64,000 bases of DNA from NCBI GenBank assembly GCA_937884485.1, contig CALGCG010000071.1, positions 1-64,000 of the forward strand, read 5' to 3'. Positions 56,306 through 63,593 of this stretch are shown piece by piece. The notes below the pieces were generated by a model. That model was given only the letters and a program-made list of their open reading frames with translations. It ran no database searches and was not told the origin of the DNA. The stretch is from an uncultured Bacteroidales bacterium (GTDB lineage: Bacteria > Bacteroidota > Bacteroidia > Bacteroidales > P3). The stretch's first letter is position 1, and every line of letters starts with the position of its first letter. A program made the position numbers and the translations under genes.

Positions 56306-57754
56306 ATGAAAAGATTGACTCTGATTGCTTTATTCTTGACGATAGGATTCCTCGGCGGCGCCCAGCAGGTGTCGGACCTTGAACGGACGGTGCTGAGTGT
56401 GAACCGCGAACCGGGGATGCAGCACGGCATGCTCTCGGTAAGCGTGTACAATATGACCAAGGGGCAGGAGCTGTACAGCTACAATTCGCAGGTGGCGATG
56501 GTCCCGGGGTCGGTGAACAAGCTGTTCACCACCGGAGTGGCCTTCGCCCGTCTGGGTAGCGATTTCCGTTTCACCACCCACATCGGCATCCGTGGCAACA
56601 TCGACCGCGAAGGAGTGCTGCATGGCAACATATATATAATTGGTGGTGGCGACCCTATGCTGGGCTCTTATCGCTATCGCCAGACCTCGCCCGACACGCT
56701 GTTCGAGGGGTGGACTCGGGCCTTGAAAAGAAAAGGCATCAAGCGTGTGGACGGTCGCGTGTGCTACAATGTGGGCATCTTCGACGAGCAGCCCTTGCAT
56801 GACAGCTGGCCGTGGGGCGACGTGGGAAACTACTATGGCGCCGGTGTCAGCGGATTGAATTTCCACGAGAACATGTATTTCGTCTATTTCAATCCCGGAA
56901 GCAAGATTGGCTATCCTGCCACATGTTCCAGAGTTTCGCCCAAAAATGTCGGTGTGCATGGTATCTGCGAAGTGACTACCGGTCCCGAAGGATCGGGCGA
57001 CAATGTGATCATCTATGGCAGTCCCACGGGAGAGGAGCGTCTCTATCGTGGCACGGTGCCGCTGGGCAAGAACGACTTCCGTGTTCGCGGTGCCATGCCA
57101 AAGCCTGCCAAGCAGTGTGCAGACCTTTTCTCTTCGTACCTCCGCATGCATGGCGTCAGCATATCGTCCAATTCCATGCAGGTCTATTCCCAGCCCGACA
57201 GCCTCCGCATGGTGCTCGATTACTACAGCAGCGACTACTACACCATTGCACAGTATACCAATCTTACCAGCAACAATATTTATGCCGAGTCTATTTTCAA
57301 GTATCTGGGCTATGCCAAGTACGGAAAGGGCAGTTTTGCCAACGGCAGCAAGGTTGTGATGGATTATTTCAACGAGAAGAAGCTGGAACACAGTGGTGTG
57401 AAGGTGGTTGACGGCAGTGGTCTGTCGCCGCAGAACAGGGTGACGGCCGATTTCGTCTGTCGCTATCTGGTGTCGCTGGGCAAAGAGCCTTTCTTCAAGG
57501 ATTTTATTCAGTCATTGTCCAAGGTGGGTGAGAACGGTACCGCCAAAAACCTGCTGTCGAACCTTCCAGCCGGTGTGTCGGTGCGTTTGAAGACGGGTAC
57601 GATGGACGGCGTGAAAGCCTACGCCGGATACATCGATGCTGCCAACGGCGACCGCCTGGCCTTCACCATCATCAGCAATGGCCACGAATTATCCTCGGCA
57701 GCCGCGGCAGAGAAACTCAACAGGATCTTACAGAAAGTGGTCGGCATCTACTGA
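56306..57754 (+). CDS. dacB: D-alanyl-D-alanine carboxypeptidase/endopeptidase (PBP4, DacB type)
   Basis: 482 residues, periplasmic (signal MKRLTLIALFLTIGFLGGAQ). Penicillin-binding motifs: SxxK as VPGSVNKLFTTG, SxN as LTSNNIYAESIFKYLG and KTG as VRLKTGTMDGVKAYAGYI. The large insert between the first two motifs, typical of PBP4, is present (RVCYNVGIFDEQPLHDSWPWGDVGNYYGAGVSGLNFHENMY). Trims and cleaves peptidoglycan cross-links. Six bases after engB. Confidence 0.95.
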   Translation: MKRLTLIALFLTIGFLGGAQQVSDLERTVLSVNREPGMQHGMLSVSVYNMTKGQELYSYNSQVAMVPGSVNKLFTTGVAFARLGSDFRFTTHIGIRGNIDREGVLHGNIYIIGGGDPMLGSYRYRQTSPDTLFEGWTRALKRKGIKRVDGRVCYNVGIFDEQPLHDSWPWGDVGNYYGAGVSGLNFHENMYFVYFNPGSKIGYPATCSRVSPKNVGVHGICEVTTGPEGSGDNVIIYGSPTGEERLYRGTVPLGKNDFRVRGAMPKPAKQCADLFSSYLRMHGVSISSNSMQVYSQPDSLRMVLDYYSSDYYTIAQYTNLTSNNIYAESIFKYLGYAKYGKGSFANGSKVVMDYFNEKKLEHSGVKVVDGSGLSPQNRVTADFVCRYLVSLGKEPFFKDFIQSLSKVGENGTAKNLLSNLPAGVSVRLKTGTMDGVKAYAGYIDAANGDRLAFTIISNGHELSSAAAAEKLNRILQKVVGIY

Positions 57755-57793
57755 ACCGCAGGTGGCAGCAAAGATACTGAAAAAACAAGAATA

Positions 57794-57827
57794 AAAAAAG
57801 TCCTCCCGGCTTCAGGAGGACTTTTTT
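57794..57827. terminator. Bidirectional terminator between dacB and mreB
   Basis: Perfect 13-bp arms AAAAAAGTCCTCC / GGAGGACTTTTTT around CGGCTTCA; T-runs on both strands. Confidence 0.93.
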
Positions 57828-57843
57828 ATTGTTTCCTTTTGTG

Positions 57844-58869
57844 CTATCGGATCAGGAAGGAGAACTTGTTGAAGTTCTTCAGGGCGATACCGGTGCCACG
57901 GGCGACGGCGCGCAGGGGGTCGTCGGCGATGTGCACCTGCAGCTTGGTTTTGCTGCTCACGCGCTGGTCCAGGCCGCGCAGCAGGGCGCCGCCACCGGCC
58001 AGGTAGATGCCGGTCTTGTAGATATCGGCGGCCAGCTCGGGGGGCGTGGCGGCGAGGGTGTCGAGGATGGCCTGCTCGATCTGGGCGATGGAGCGGTCGA
58101 GGGCGTGGGCAATCTCCTTGTAGTTGACGCTGATTTCCTTGGGCAGACCCGTCAGCAGGTCGCGGCCCAGGGTGCGGAAGTCCTCAGGCGGGTCGGCCAG
58201 CTCGCTGACGGCGGCGCCGACGGCAATCTTCACCTTTTCGGCCATGCGCACACCGATAATCATGTTGTGCTGGCGCTTCATGTAGTCCACCACATTGTCG
58301 TTGAACACGTCGCCGGCCACGCGGATGGAGTTGTTGCAGACGATGCCACCCAGCGAGATGACGGCAATCTCGGCCGTGCCGCCTCCGATGTCCACCACCA
58401 TGTGGCCCTCGGGCTGCAGCACGTCGATGCCGATACCGATGGCGGCGGCCATAGGCTCGTGGATCATGCGGATCTCCTTGGCACCGGCCTGCTCGGCGCT
58501 CTCGCGCACGGCACGCTCTTCGACGTTGGTGATGCCGCTGGGGATGCAGATGACCATGCGGAGCGACGGCGGCAGGATGGAACGGTTGACGTTGGTCATG
58601 CCGATGAGTTCGCGGATGAGGTGCTGCGCCATCTCGAAGTCGGCGATGACGCCTCCGCGCAGCGGGCGCACGGTCTCGATATTCTTGTTGTCCGTGCGGC
58701 CGTCCATGCGCTGGGCTTCCTTGCCGACGGCGATAATCTTGTTGTTGTTGCGGTCGTAGGCGACGATACTCGGCTCGTCGATGACCACCTGGTCGTTATA
58801 TATGACGATGGAGTTGGCGGTGCCAAGGTCCATTGCTACTTCGCGGTTGAAGAATGATAAAAGTCCCAT
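57844..58869 (-). CDS. mreB: Rod-shape actin homologue MreB
   Basis: 341 residues. AMDLGTANSIVIYNDQVVIDEPSIVAYD, VVDIGGGTAEIAVISLGGIV, MIHEPMAAAIGIGIDVLQPEG and IYLAGGGALLRGLDQRV are the actin-fold phosphate and adenosine loops. It directs wall elongation from the inner face of the membrane. In Bacteroidales purH-mreB is usually followed by mreC, mreD, mrdA and rodA; here the operon stops after mreB at a terminator. Confidence 0.97.
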   Translation of the reverse strand: MGLLSFFNREVAMDLGTANSIVIYNDQVVIDEPSIVAYDRNNNKIIAVGKEAQRMDGRTDNKNIETVRPLRGGVIADFEMAQHLIRELIGMTNVNRSILPPSLRMVICIPSGITNVEERAVRESAEQAGAKEIRMIHEPMAAAIGIGIDVLQPEGHMVVDIGGGTAEIAVISLGGIVCNNSIRVAGDVFNDNVVDYMKRQHNMIIGVRMAEKVKIAVGAAVSELADPPEDFRTLGRDLLTGLPKEISVNYKEIAHALDRSIAQIEQAILDTLAATPPELAADIYKTGIYLAGGGALLRGLDQRVSSKTKLQVHIADDPLRAVARGTGIALKNFNKFSFLIR

Positions 58870-58878
58870 TTGTGCTGA

Positions 58879-60408
58879 TTAATGTTTAAAGTGTCTCTTG
58901 CCGGTTATTGCCATACCCATGTGGTTCTTCTCGCAGTAGTCGATGCTGTCCTGGTCGTGGATGCTGCCGCCGGGATGGGCCACAGCCACGATGCCGGCCT
59001 CGTGGGCTATCTCCACGCAGTCGGGGAAGGGGAAGAAAGCGTCGCTGGCCATGACGGCGCCTTTGAGGTCGAAGTTGAAGCTCTTGGCCTTGGCGATGGC
59101 CTGGCGCAGGGCGTCGACGCGGCTGGTCTGGCCCGTGCCGCTGGCGTAGAGTTGGCGGCCCTTGGCGAGCACGATGGCGTTGCTCTTTGTATGCTTGACG
59201 AGGATGGTGGCGAAGGCCAGGTCTTCGGCTTGCTGCTTGGTTATCTTGGTGCTGGTGACGCTCTTCTGCATGTCCTCGGCGGTGGGCACCACGGTGTCGC
59301 GGTCCTGCACCAGCACGCCGTTGAGCACGGAGCGGAACATCGGGTCGGCCATCTTGAAGCCCTTGCGCTTGAGGATGATGCGGTTCTTCTTGCCGCGCAG
59401 CACGGCGAGGGCCTCCTCGTCGTAGTCGGGGGCGATGCAGACCTCGAAGAAAATCTTGTGCATCTCGTCGGCCACCTCCTTGGTCACCTTCTGGTTGCAG
59501 ATGAGCACGCCGCCGAAGGCACTGACGGGGTCGCCGGCCAGGGCGTCCTTCCAGGCCTCGAGCAGGGTGGGGCGCACGGCCATGCCGCAGGCGTTGTTGT
59601 GCTTGAGGATGGCGAAGGCGGTCTGGCCCGCAAAGTCGTCGATGAGGGCGCAGGCGGCGTCGATGTCGCCCAGGTTGTTGTAGCTGATTTCCTTGCCGTT
59701 GAGCTTCTCGAAGCAGCCCTCCAGGTCGCCGTAGAAGACACCCTTCTGGTGGGGATTCTCGCCGTAGCGGAGCACCTCGCCGTGACGGCAGCTCTGCTTG
59801 AAGACGGGCAGTTGCTCGGCCTCGTTGAAGTGGTTGAAGATGGCGGTGTCGTAGTGCGAGCTGACGTTGAAGGCATAGGTCGCGAAGCGGTGGCGCTGCT
59901 CCAGGGTGGTGCAGCCGTCCTGCTCCTGGTAGAGCTTCAGGAATTCGGCGTAGTAGTCCACGGCGGGCACGATGACCACATCGTTGAAGTTCTTGGCGGC
60001 GGCGCGGATGAGGCTGATGCCGCCGATGTCTATCTTCTCGATGATGTCCTGCTCCGGGGCGCCGCTGGCCACGGTCTGCTCGAAGGGGTAGAGGTCGACG
60101 ATGACAAGGTCGATCTCCGGAATCTCGTACTCGGCCAGTTGCTCGCCGTCGCTGTACATGTCGCGGCGCGAGAGGATGCCGCCGAACACCTTGGGATGCA
60201 GCGTCTTCACGCGGCCGCCCAGGATGGAGGGATAGCCCGTGAGGCTCTCCACGGCGATGGGTTCGATGCCGAGGTCATGGATGAATTTGTAGGTGCCGCC
60301 GGTGGAGTAGATGGTCACTCCCTGGGCGTCGAGTGCGCGAACGATGTCCTCCAGGCCGTCCTTGTAGAAGACCGAAATGAGGGCTGATTTTATGCGTTTG
60401 GGTTCCAT
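58879..60408 (-). CDS. purH: Bifunctional AICAR transformylase / IMP cyclohydrolase
   Basis: 509 residues; last two steps of IMP synthesis. IMP cyclohydrolase part: IKSALISVFYKDGLEDIVRALDAQGVTIYSTGGTYKFI, VESLTGYPSILGGRVKTLHPKVFGGIL, DLVIVDLYPFEQTV, EKIDIGGISLIRAAAKNFNDV. Transformylase part: LRYGENPHQKGVFYG, DAFFPFPDCVEIAHEAGIVAVAHPGGSIHDQDSI, with the catalytic Lys-His in FAILKHNNACG. ATG 60408 chosen; upstream in-frame sequence is AT-rich leader. Nine bases before mreB. Confidence 0.97.
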   Translation of the reverse strand: MEPKRIKSALISVFYKDGLEDIVRALDAQGVTIYSTGGTYKFIHDLGIEPIAVESLTGYPSILGGRVKTLHPKVFGGILSRRDMYSDGEQLAEYEIPEIDLVIVDLYPFEQTVASGAPEQDIIEKIDIGGISLIRAAAKNFNDVVIVPAVDYYAEFLKLYQEQDGCTTLEQRHRFATYAFNVSSHYDTAIFNHFNEAEQLPVFKQSCRHGEVLRYGENPHQKGVFYGDLEGCFEKLNGKEISYNNLGDIDAACALIDDFAGQTAFAILKHNNACGMAVRPTLLEAWKDALAGDPVSAFGGVLICNQKVTKEVADEMHKIFFEVCIAPDYDEEALAVLRGKKNRIILKRKGFKMADPMFRSVLNGVLVQDRDTVVPTAEDMQKSVTSTKITKQQAEDLAFATILVKHTKSNAIVLAKGRQLYASGTGQTSRVDALRQAIAKAKSFNFDLKGAVMASDAFFPFPDCVEIAHEAGIVAVAHPGGSIHDQDSIDYCEKNHMGMAITGKRHFKH

Positions 60409-60494
60409 ATTATTGTTTTTATTTATTCTATATTTTATAGAATCCATTGTCTACGTGCCTATTAACAGCCACGCAGTGCAATGGTTGCAAAATG

Positions 60495-60502
60495 CAAATA
60501 TA
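60495..60502 (-). promoter_or_regulatory. Promoter -7 element of purH-mreB
   Basis: TATATTTG on the minus strand, about 87 bases before the purH ATG, so the leader is long. It lies in the short gap behind pfkA. Confidence 0.65.
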
Positions 60503-60563
60503 CGTTTTTTTTCGGTCCTGCAAAAAACTTTTTTGCAGGCAGCGTCTATTTGTATGTCGATGC

Positions 60564-61664
60564 TCAGTCGCCGAACTCTATGCCCACGCCCTTGGCGGTA
60601 TGCACCAGGCGGCTGTCGGGGCAGACGAGGTTCTGCTCGCGCACGGCCTCCTCCAGGGGTATGCCGACCACGTCGGGGTGGTGGTAGGCCACCATCTGGC
60701 CGAAGCGGCCTTCCATGACGAACTCCATGGCGCGGACGCCGAACTCCGTGGCCAGCACGCGGTCGAAGGCTATGGGGGTGCCGCCGCGCTGCAGGTGGCC
60801 CAGGATGGTGTAGCGTATGTCGTGCTCCACGCCTGCGGCCTTGAGGTCGGCAGCCAGCTGCTCGCCCACGCCGCCCAGCTTGACGTGCTGGTAGCCCACC
60901 TCGCCGGTCTCCGTGCCGGTCACCGTGCCGCCCTTGGGCATGGCGCCTTCGGCCACGACGATGATGCAGTAGCCGCGGCGTTTGTTGTAGCGCTGCTCGA
61001 TTTTCTGTTTCACCTTGTCGATGTCGTAGGGTATCTCCGGAATGAGGCACACGTCGGCGCCGCCGGCGATGGCCGAGTGGAGGGCTATCCAGCCTGCGTC
61101 GCGGCCCATCACCTCGAGGATGAACACGCGGTTGTGGCTCGCCGCCGTGGTGACGAGCTTGTCGATGGCGTCGGTGCATATCTGCACGGCGGTCTGGAAA
61201 CCGAAGGTGTAGTCGGTGAGCGAGAGGTCGTTGTCGATGGTCTTGGGCACGCCGACGATGTTCAACCCCTTCTTGCTGAGGCCGAGGCTGATGCGCTGGC
61301 TGCCGTCGCCGCCGATGTTGATGACGGCGTCCACGCCCATGTACTGCAGCTTGCGCAGCATCTCGTCGCTGCGGTCCACGGTGGTCCAGCTGCCGTCGGC
61401 GTTCTTCACCGGCCACGCAAAGGGGCCACCCTTGTTGGTGGTGCCCAGTATGGTGCCACCCTGTATCTGCAGTCCCTCGACAGTCTTCTCGTCGAGCATC
61501 ACAATCTCCGTCGGCTCGCGCAGCACGCCGTTGAACGACTCCACGCAGCCGATGACCTCCCAGTCGCTCGCCTGCGCGGCACGCTTCACGATGCCGCGGA
61601 TCACCGCGTTCAGCCCGGGGCAGTCGCCGCCGCCGGTCAGTACCATTACTCGTTTCAGTGCCAT
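60564..61664 (-). CDS. pfkA: 6-phosphofructokinase
   Basis: 366 residues. LTGGGDCPGLNAVIRGIV, NIGGDGSQRISLGLSKKGLNIVGVPKTIDNDLSLTDYTFGFQTAV, VMGRDAGWIALHSAIAGGADVCLIPE and TILGHLQRGGTPIAFDRVLA. GGDGS (Gly where PPi enzymes have Asp) points to ATP as donor, while the Lys in PKTIDND is common in PPi-linked and in actinobacterial-type ATP enzymes. I favour ATP; the classical allosteric effector residues are not all present. Confidence 0.94.
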   Translation of the reverse strand: MALKRVMVLTGGGDCPGLNAVIRGIVKRAAQASDWEVIGCVESFNGVLREPTEIVMLDEKTVEGLQIQGGTILGTTNKGGPFAWPVKNADGSWTTVDRSDEMLRKLQYMGVDAVINIGGDGSQRISLGLSKKGLNIVGVPKTIDNDLSLTDYTFGFQTAVQICTDAIDKLVTTAASHNRVFILEVMGRDAGWIALHSAIAGGADVCLIPEIPYDIDKVKQKIEQRYNKRRGYCIIVVAEGAMPKGGTVTGTETGEVGYQHVKLGGVGEQLAADLKAAGVEHDIRYTILGHLQRGGTPIAFDRVLATEFGVRAMEFVMEGRFGQMVAYHHPDVVGIPLEEAVREQNLVCPDSRLVHTAKGVGIEFGD

Positions 61665-61752
61665 ATATTATTGAATTTATATATTCATTATTTATATCCA
61701 CATCCTTGTGCAACATGCCGTTACGGCGATGCCGCGCCGCGGGTGCGGACTA

Positions 61753-61760
61753 CAAATATA
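61753..61760 (-). promoter_or_regulatory. Promoter -7 element of pfkA
   Basis: TATATTTG on the minus strand, 89 bases before the pfkA ATG. Confidence 0.65.
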
Positions 61761-61861
61761 CAACTATTTTTCTTTTTATGGAGCGAAAGCGCAAAAAAAA
61801 AACTCCACCCGCTCCTCCGTATGGCGACGGGGGACAAACCAGAAGTTCGACAGGCCTCAAC

Positions 61862-61935
61862 TCCCTGTTAACCCCCTATGAACTCCCTACCAACTCCCTA
61901 CCAACTCCCACCACAGTGGGATTTGACAGGTCGTT
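61862..61935. repeat. 11-bp phased repeat element (copy F, inverted)
   Basis: CTCCCTGTTAA, CCCCCTATGAA and two CTCCCTACCAA units, then a CCCACCACAGTGGG palindrome and TTTGACAGG. In the opposite orientation it matches copy B at 9173-9243 almost base for base, and the likeness continues some 40 bases further right. Lies in the 535-bp gap between pfkA and rpmG. Confidence 0.9.
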
Positions 61936-62008
61936 GAATAGGATGAAAACGGCCTTTTTAACTATTTTTAATAAAGTCCGTCTCTGTTCCGTTGTCCTGT
62001 TCCATCCC

Positions 62009-62038
62009 TGTAGAGACGCGGCATGCCGCGTCTCTACA
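62009..62038. repeat. 30-bp perfect palindrome
   Basis: TGTAGAGACGCGGCA and its exact complement, without a loop. I know near-identical GTAGAGACGCGG palindromes from many Bacteroidota and other genomes, where they are scattered between genes. As RNA it would be a strong stem. Confidence 0.88.
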
Positions 62039-62104
62039 ATGGGGTAGGGGGAATAAAAAAATGCAAAAAAGTGAGATTTTTTTTGCCAGATGAAAAAAAT
62101 GTTG

Positions 62105-62112
62105 TATCTTTG
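62105..62112 (+). promoter_or_regulatory. Promoter -7 element of rpmG
   Basis: TATCTTTG, giving a leader of about 80 bases before the L33 ATG. Confidence 0.75.
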
Positions 62113-62199
62113 CATCCGATTTGAATGTCCAACGAGACGATTGTGATGCTCTTTCGCTCCTGGAATTCAGTCAGATATGAATTTGAAAACAATAAAGAC

Positions 62200-62388
62200 A
62201 TGGCAAAGAAAAATAAAGACGCACGCGTTCAAGTCATCCTTGAGTGCACCGAACAGAAGGCCAGCGGCGTTCCCGGCATGAGCCGCTACATCACCACCAA
62301 GAACAAGAAGAACACTCCTGAGCGCCTCGAGCTCAAGAAGTACAACCCCTTCTTGAAGAAAATGACCGTTCACAAAGAAATCAAGTAA
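62200..62388 (+). CDS. rpmG: 50S ribosomal protein L33
   Basis: 62 residues: KDARVQVILECTEQKASGVPGMSRYITTKNKKNTPERLELKKYNPFLKKMTVHKEIK, the L33 pattern with the single N-terminal Cys, so a zinc-free (C-minus) type. ATG 62200 chosen over an upstream in-frame ATG that falls in the leader. In Bacteroidales rpmB (L28) normally precedes it; it is not here. Confidence 0.96.
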   Translation: MAKKNKDARVQVILECTEQKASGVPGMSRYITTKNKKNTPERLELKKYNPFLKKMTVHKEIK

Positions 62389-62408
62389 AAGATAAGGAGA
62401 GATAAACT

Positions 62409-62564
62409 ATGGCAAAGAAAGTTGTTGCTACCCTGAAAACCAACACTGGTAAGAGCTTCGCAAAAGTGATCCGCATGGTTCGTTCTCCCAAGACCAACGC
62501 CTACGTCTTCCAGGAGGAAATCGTTCCCTCGGACAATGTGCAGGAGTATCTGAAAAAGAAATAA
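62409..62564 (+). CDS. DUF4295 small basic protein
   Basis: 51 residues: MAKKVVATLKTNTGKSFAKV ... RSPKTNAYVFQEEIVPSDNVQEYLKKK. A small Bacteroidota-specific protein encoded right after L33 and thought to be ribosome-linked from that constant position. Twenty bases behind rpmG, in one operon. Confidence 0.9.
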   Translation: MAKKVVATLKTNTGKSFAKVIRMVRSPKTNAYVFQEEIVPSDNVQEYLKKK

Positions 62565-62609
62565 TCACCGTTACGAAGGTAATAATTTTTTTCATACGCT
62601 TTTGTTTTG

Positions 62610-62644
62610 GCCTCTGGAGCAGTCTTGCTCCGGAGGTTTTTTTG
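62610..62644 (+). terminator. Rho-independent terminator after the L33 operon
   Basis: Stem CCTC(T)GGAGCA / TGCTCC(G)GAGG with a 4-base loop and seven T. Confidence 0.9.
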
Positions 62645-62745
62645 TTTTTCGCTAAAGGGGGTGTCCCCTGTGCTGCGGAGGGAAATAAACACTATTGTGT
62701 TGAAAACAAATGCGCCCGTGAATGTTCGTAACGGAAGAAAGTATG

Positions 62746-62753
62746 TAATTTTG
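62746..62753 (+). promoter_or_regulatory. Promoter -7 element of the outer-membrane protein gene
   Basis: TAATTTTG, 46 bases before the ATG at 62799. Confidence 0.65.
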
Positions 62754-62798
62754 CACCAAAATTAATTAACCTTATTATTAACTAAAAACTAAGAAAAG

Positions 62799-63437
62799 AT
62801 GAAAAAAGTATTTGCATTTATGGCTGTTGCAGCTTGCATGCTGTTCGCCGGCAAGGCCAACGCTCAGTTGACCGTTAATCTGGGTTATGCTCCTACGACC
62901 CTCACCACCACCTACAGTGGCAATGACAGCAAGATGGACCTGAACGGTTTCTTTGTGGGTGCCAATTACAACATCAACCTCACCGGTGACCTCAACGTCG
63001 CCGTTGGCGCTGACTTCCGATACAACACCAAGACCGACAAGGATGGTGCTTCCATCGGTGGTATCACCGCCACTTCCGAGGTGACTAACACCCAGATGCT
63101 TATCGATGTTCCCGTGCTGTTCAACTATGGTCTGAACCTCAACAGCGACATCCGTATTTCCGCTTTTGTCGGCCCCACCTTCTCGCTGGCCCTCAGTGGC
63201 AAAACCACTGCCGAAGGCTCTGTTGCTGGTTTTGGTGGAAGCGATGAACTCGATTGGTATGGCGACGACAGCGACATGAAACAGTTCGACATCGCCCTGA
63301 CCTTCGGTCTCAACCTTGGCTATCGCCAGTACCGTCTCTTCGGTGGCTACAACATGGGTCTCATGAACCTCACCCCTGTTGACGACGTCACCATGAAAGC
63401 CGCCGGCTGGTTTGTCGGCCTCGGCTTTGCTCTCTAA
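62799..63437 (+). CDS. Outer-membrane beta-barrel protein
   Basis: 212 residues. Signal MKKVFAFMAVAACMLFAGKANAQ, then paired strands (LTVNLGYAPTTLTTTYSGND, GFFVGANYNINLTGDLNVAVGADFRYNTKT, LIDVPVLFNYGLNLNSDIRISAFVGPTFSLALSG, QFDIALTFGLNLGYRQYRLFGGYNMGLMNL) and the C-terminal AGWFVGLGFAL. An eight-stranded OmpA/PorT-like barrel. Codons are strongly biased to common ones and it has its own promoter and strong terminator, suggesting high expression. Confidence 0.82.
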   Translation: MKKVFAFMAVAACMLFAGKANAQLTVNLGYAPTTLTTTYSGNDSKMDLNGFFVGANYNINLTGDLNVAVGADFRYNTKTDKDGASIGGITATSEVTNTQMLIDVPVLFNYGLNLNSDIRISAFVGPTFSLALSGKTTAEGSVAGFGGSDELDWYGDDSDMKQFDIALTFGLNLGYRQYRLFGGYNMGLMNLTPVDDVTMKAAGWFVGLGFAL

Positions 63438-63460
63438 ATCATCATCGTTTAGAACGCTTT

Positions 63461-63497
63461 GTGCGGGGCGACGAATGTCGCCCCGCACTTTTTTTTG
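63461..63497 (+). terminator. Rho-independent terminator
   Basis: Stem GTGCGGGGCGAC / GTCGCCCCGCAC, 4-base loop, then eight T. Confidence 0.93.
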
Positions 63498-63518
63498 TGC
63501 TGTTTGCGATATTTTTTG

Positions 63519-63526
63519 TATCTTTG
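63519..63526 (+). promoter_or_regulatory. Promoter -7 element of ileS
   Basis: TATCTTTG, 67 bases before the ileS ATG. The T-run of the upstream terminator offers a TTTG 21 bases up that could serve as the -33 part. Confidence 0.75.
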
Positions 63527-63593
63527 CTATTTGGTTTAATGCCCCCGTGTCGGGGCAAGGCTTTGATTATGAATATATAATAATATTATAATA

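Noticed and set aside
61665..62199. A tRNA or small RNA gene in the pfkA-rpmG gap
   Set aside because: The folded parts are explained by the repeat element and the 30-bp palindrome; no cloverleaf could be drawn.
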